Origin: a virus
IMG/VR virus record: IMGVR_UViG_3300050821_007279
Span: 1 to 39,652 of that record
DNA length: 39,652 nt
Direction: 5' to 3' (one strand)
In this document: positions 38,016 through 39,652 of the stretch, piece by piece
Numbering within the stretch: the stretch's first letter is position 1
Layout of the letters: each line of letters opens with the position of its first letter
The notes under the pieces: model-generated
Told to the model about the DNA's origin: nothing
Seen by the model: the letters and a program-made list of their open reading frames with translations, nothing else
Databases searched by the model: none
Translations under genes and position numbers: made by a program

Positions 38016-38327
38016 ATGAAAAAAGTAATCAACGGCAAATTATACAACACGGAAACGGCTACAAAAATAGCGTCAAACTGTAGTAGCGGGATTGGCATGA
38101 GTGATTTTAGATTTTTTGACGAAAGTCTTTATGTCACAAAAAATAAAATGTTTTTCTTGGCAGGAGAAGGTCATGCAATGACAAAATGGGCTAGTGATAA
38201 TGGCAATACCAGAAGTTGGGGGGAGGGAATAAAACAAATGTCATACGAAAAAGCTTTAAAGTGGTGTGAAGATGCGGAAATTGAACCTGAAATAATCGAA
38301 AAATATTTCACGATTACAGAAGCTTAG
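38016..38327 (+). CDS. Phage early protein of unknown function
   Basis: 103 residues (MKKVINGKLYNTETATKIASNCSSGIGMSDFRFFDESLYVTKNKMFFLAGEGHAMTKWASDNG...). The pattern 'LY-x-TKN-x-x-FFLAGEG-x-x-x-T-x-x-A' followed by 'Y-x-x-ALKWCEDAE' is one I know from many small phage and plasmid proteins without known function. AAGGAAATACAA precedes the ATG. It sits between nested hairpins 2 and 3. Confidence 0.65.
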   Translation: MKKVINGKLYNTETATKIASNCSSGIGMSDFRFFDESLYVTKNKMFFLAGEGHAMTKWASDNGNTRSWGEGIKQMSYEKALKWCEDAEIEPEIIEKYFTITEA

Positions 38328-38329
38328 GG

Positions 38330-38370
38330 TAATCCCCAGCTTGCATTCTCAGAGTGCAAGCGATGGATTA
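38330..38370 (+). promoter_or_regulatory. Nested intergenic hairpin, copy 3
   Basis: Outer stem TAATCC/GGATTA, internal loop CCA/GAT, inner stem GCTTGCA/TGCAAGC extended by three more pairs. Tail ACTTAACTAACCAAAGG before the next gene. Third member of the family with a different stem sequence. Confidence 0.75.
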
Positions 38371-38397
38371 ACTTAACTAACCAAAGGAAAAATGAAA

Positions 38398-38688
38398 ATG
38401 TATCAGAAAATTACAAAATCAATGTTTCACGATGCTTTTAGAAATTACGGCAGATTAGAAAATTTCAGCTACGAGGGCAGAGAAGCGCTATTTGATTTTC
38501 TCGAAGAATGCCATGAAGATGAAGAAGTTGGACTAGAACTCGATATTATCTCTTTGTGCTGTGATTATTCTCAAGACAAAATAGAAAATGTTTTGAAAAA
38601 TTACAGTTTATCTTCTCTCGAAGAATTACATGAAAATACAGTGGTTGTGTGGTCGAATGATGAAGAAGTTTTGTATCTTAATTACTAA
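38398..38688 (+). CDS. Acidic early protein of unknown function
   Basis: 96 residues from ATG 38398; an ATG two codons earlier (38392) lies too close to the SD (AAAGGAAAA). Strongly acidic helical protein (FLEECHEDEEVGLELDIISLCCDYSQDKIENVLKNYSL...), possibly a DNA mimic by charge only. The YDF-like LFDFLEECHEDE...LDIISLCCDY pattern occurs in small phage proteins of unknown role. The following gene has an identical ribosome site. Confidence 0.6.
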   Translation: MYQKITKSMFHDAFRNYGRLENFSYEGREALFDFLEECHEDEEVGLELDIISLCCDYSQDKIENVLKNYSLSSLEELHENTVVVWSNDEEVLYLNY

Positions 38689-38700
38689 GGAAAAATGAAA

Positions 38701-38874
38701 ATGATTAAATATAAATTACATAAATCTGAAAAATCACAAGAAGGTTTGTATCAAATACTAGAATGCACTACGGATTTTCCTAACGGATTAACGTGCGGAA
38801 TTTATTTTAATAAAAAGGACGCGATTGAAGATTTAAAAAAATTAAAAGAAAGGATTAACCAATGGCCACAATAA
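38701..38874 (+). CDS. Small early protein of unknown function
   Basis: 57 residues (MIKYKLHKSEKSQEGLYQILECTTDFPNGLTCGIYFNKKDAIEDLKKLKERINQWPQ): a short beta meander followed by a helix. ATG 38701 follows AAGGAAAAATGAAA, the same leader as the previous gene. It overlaps the next gene by 13 bases. Not recognised. Confidence 0.55.
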   Translation: MIKYKLHKSEKSQEGLYQILECTTDFPNGLTCGIYFNKKDAIEDLKKLKERINQWPQ

Positions 38875-39032
38875 TCAAGCGCACAACGATTGCGCTCACG
38901 CAATCTGACGTTGATAAACTGGAAGCCCTCTCGCGAAGAGAGGGTGAAAATTGGACTCAGGTACTACGGCGAGCATTGTTTTTGATGCACTATGTTACTT
39001 TTAAAGAAGGTAAAAAAAATGAAATTAAATAA
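38862..39032 (+). CDS. Ribbon-helix-helix regulator
   Basis: 56 residues: MATIIKRTTIALTQSDVDKLEALSRREGENWTQVLRRALFLMHYV... A beta strand (KRTTIALTQSDV) plus two helices (KLEALSRREGENWTQVLRRALFLM) is the Arc/MetJ/CopG layout. The base composition is visibly more GC-rich than its neighbours, suggesting recent acquisition. It may regulate the divergent promoters at 37381-37451. It overlaps both neighbouring genes. Confidence 0.75.
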   Translation: MATIIKRTTIALTQSDVDKLEALSRREGENWTQVLRRALFLMHYVTFKEGKKNEIK

Positions 39033-39204
39033 AATGGAAAGCGATGAATTATTAGAAATATACATAGCAGTTAAAGATATTTTGTCATCTAGAGGGTGGG
39101 AGCCTTGTCATTGCGGAATGCCATTGCCACTCGTTGATGATGATGAAATTCCATATGAATTTTGCTCACAAAGATGCAAAAATATTTACGGGGAAAAAAA
39201 ATGA
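39019..39204 (+). CDS. Small zinc-binding protein
   Basis: 61 residues from ATG 39019 (MKLNKMESDELLEIYIAVKDIL...), with AAGG upstream in the RHH gene. A helix is followed by a four-cysteine zinc site (PCHCGMPLP...FCSQRCKNIYG), similar to small zinc proteins with a terminal FCS-x-x-C-x-x-x-YG motif. Overlaps the RHH gene by 14 bases and the next gene by 4. Confidence 0.6.
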   Translation: MKLNKMESDELLEIYIAVKDILSSRGWEPCHCGMPLPLVDDDEIPYEFCSQRCKNIYGEKK

Positions 39205-39335
39205 CAGACTCAGAAAATGAAACAGACCGTGTAATAAATTTCATGAACGGTGATCAAGTTGTTTTGCCAAAATATCAGATTGGTGTGCAATATGTAATAA
39301 AAAAAATAGGAGAAAAGGAGGTAATGATATTTTGA
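39201..39335 (+). CDS. Last small gene of the right early operon
   Basis: A 44-residue ORF (MTDSENETDRVINFMNGDQVVLPKYQIGVQYVIKKIGEKEVMIF). Its ATG overlaps the previous stop (ATGA). It looks like a small beta-barrel-like or incomplete domain. There is an unused SD-like AAAAGGAGG near its end. Function unknown. Confidence 0.45.
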   Translation: MTDSENETDRVINFMNGDQVVLPKYQIGVQYVIKKIGEKEVMIF

Positions 39336-39586
39336 ATTTAAAAATATAGTAATATGTTCATTATTAACATATAATGCTAACGTTTTAATTGCGGAGGTTC
39401 CGCAATAATTACTTCCAATAAACCGATGCGCATTACAAATTGATTCCGTAAGGAAGTAAATTTTACCGAAAGGGGATGTGCTGAAGATAGGAAATAATTT
39501 GCAGAAAGCGCATGTATATGCGAATTGACTGCCGTTCGGTTGAAACTGCTCAACCAGGATTCTAGTTACACCTTTAATCGGGTATT
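39336..39586. other. Convergent noncoding region with several hairpins
   Basis: No convincing gene lies between the end of the plus-strand early operon (39335) and, across the circle, the end of the holin gene (base 120), about 370 bp in all. The segment holds a perfect 8-bp hairpin ATTGCGGA/TCCGCAAT with loop GGT (39388-39406). It also holds TTACTTCC (39409-39416) paired with GGAAGTAA (39452-39459), which encloses an alternative TTCC-GTAA-GGAA hairpin (39444-39455). Further right are CGCAT-GTAT-ATGCG and GGTTGA/TCAACC hairpins. The first hairpin could end plus-strand transcription, although it has no long T run. The rest may be a structured RNA, a packaging site or an origin; nothing here decides which. 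Confidence 0.4.
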
Positions 39587-39652
39587 AACAGAAAGCGAAT
39601 TGCCAAATGAATATGTTTACATATAAATTTTGGAGCAGGCTGATACTCAAAG
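39587..39652. repeat. Direct terminal repeat, right copy (66 bp)
   Basis: Exact copy of 1-66. The convergent intergenic region therefore runs from 39336 through this repeat to base 119 of the left end on the circular map. Confidence 0.95.

Overview
The window is a complete, AT-rich genome of a short-tailed (P22/Sf6-like) double-stranded DNA phage. The first 66 bases (1-66) recur exactly as the last 66 (39587-39652). This is what a circular or circularly permuted genome looks like when it is opened during assembly; about 39.59 kb is unique. The order of the late genes (small and large terminase, portal, scaffold, coat, gp4-like, gp10-like, three ejection-type proteins, fibres) is that of P22. 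The small terminase resembles that of Sf6. Exported proteins with ordinary Sec signal peptides, a GH24 endolysin and a three-TM holin suggest a Gram-negative, low-GC host, probably a gammaproteobacterium; the host cannot be resolved further from the sequence. I found no integrase, CI-like repressor or DNA polymerase.

Layout. (i) 120-4018, minus strand: a small gene, then lambda O/P-like replication genes (GC-rich iterons lie inside the O-like gene), an HNH protein, a VRR-NUC nuclease, a terminator, a small Zn protein, endolysin and holin. (ii) 4084-11566, plus strand: early operon with ribbon-helix-helix protein, Bet/RecT annealase, Gp157-family protein, several small proteins of unknown function, three Sec-exported small proteins (one with a -1 frame break at A10) and a DUF551 protein. 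It also holds two strongly folded noncoding segments (6606-6772, 10878-11064) and a tandem octamer repeat next to an AT-rich stretch. (iii) 11563-37372, minus strand: late virion and packaging operon, ending in an 1805-residue fibre built of five ~305-residue modules. One lone plus-strand gene (28262-28510) sits inside it. (iv) 37423-39335, plus strand: a second early operon of tiny genes behind a near-consensus sigma70 promoter, separated by three related nested hairpins.

The most unusual content is not protein-coding. First, at least ten genes spread over the genome have a hairpin directly before the start codon whose loop is the Shine-Dalgarno sequence (AGGA or GGAG). The stems differ from gene to gene but stay paired. 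Second, between terminase and portal, a RAMP-like gene (33239-33784) is flanked on both sides by a long array with strict 5-nt periodicity (GTNNN on the transcribed strand). The array is cut into 62-78-nt modules by a conserved AAGG-containing core. Third, several families of intergenic hairpins keep loop or tail sequences while the stems change. Together these suggest heavy RNA-level control of gene expression in this phage; that conclusion is inference.
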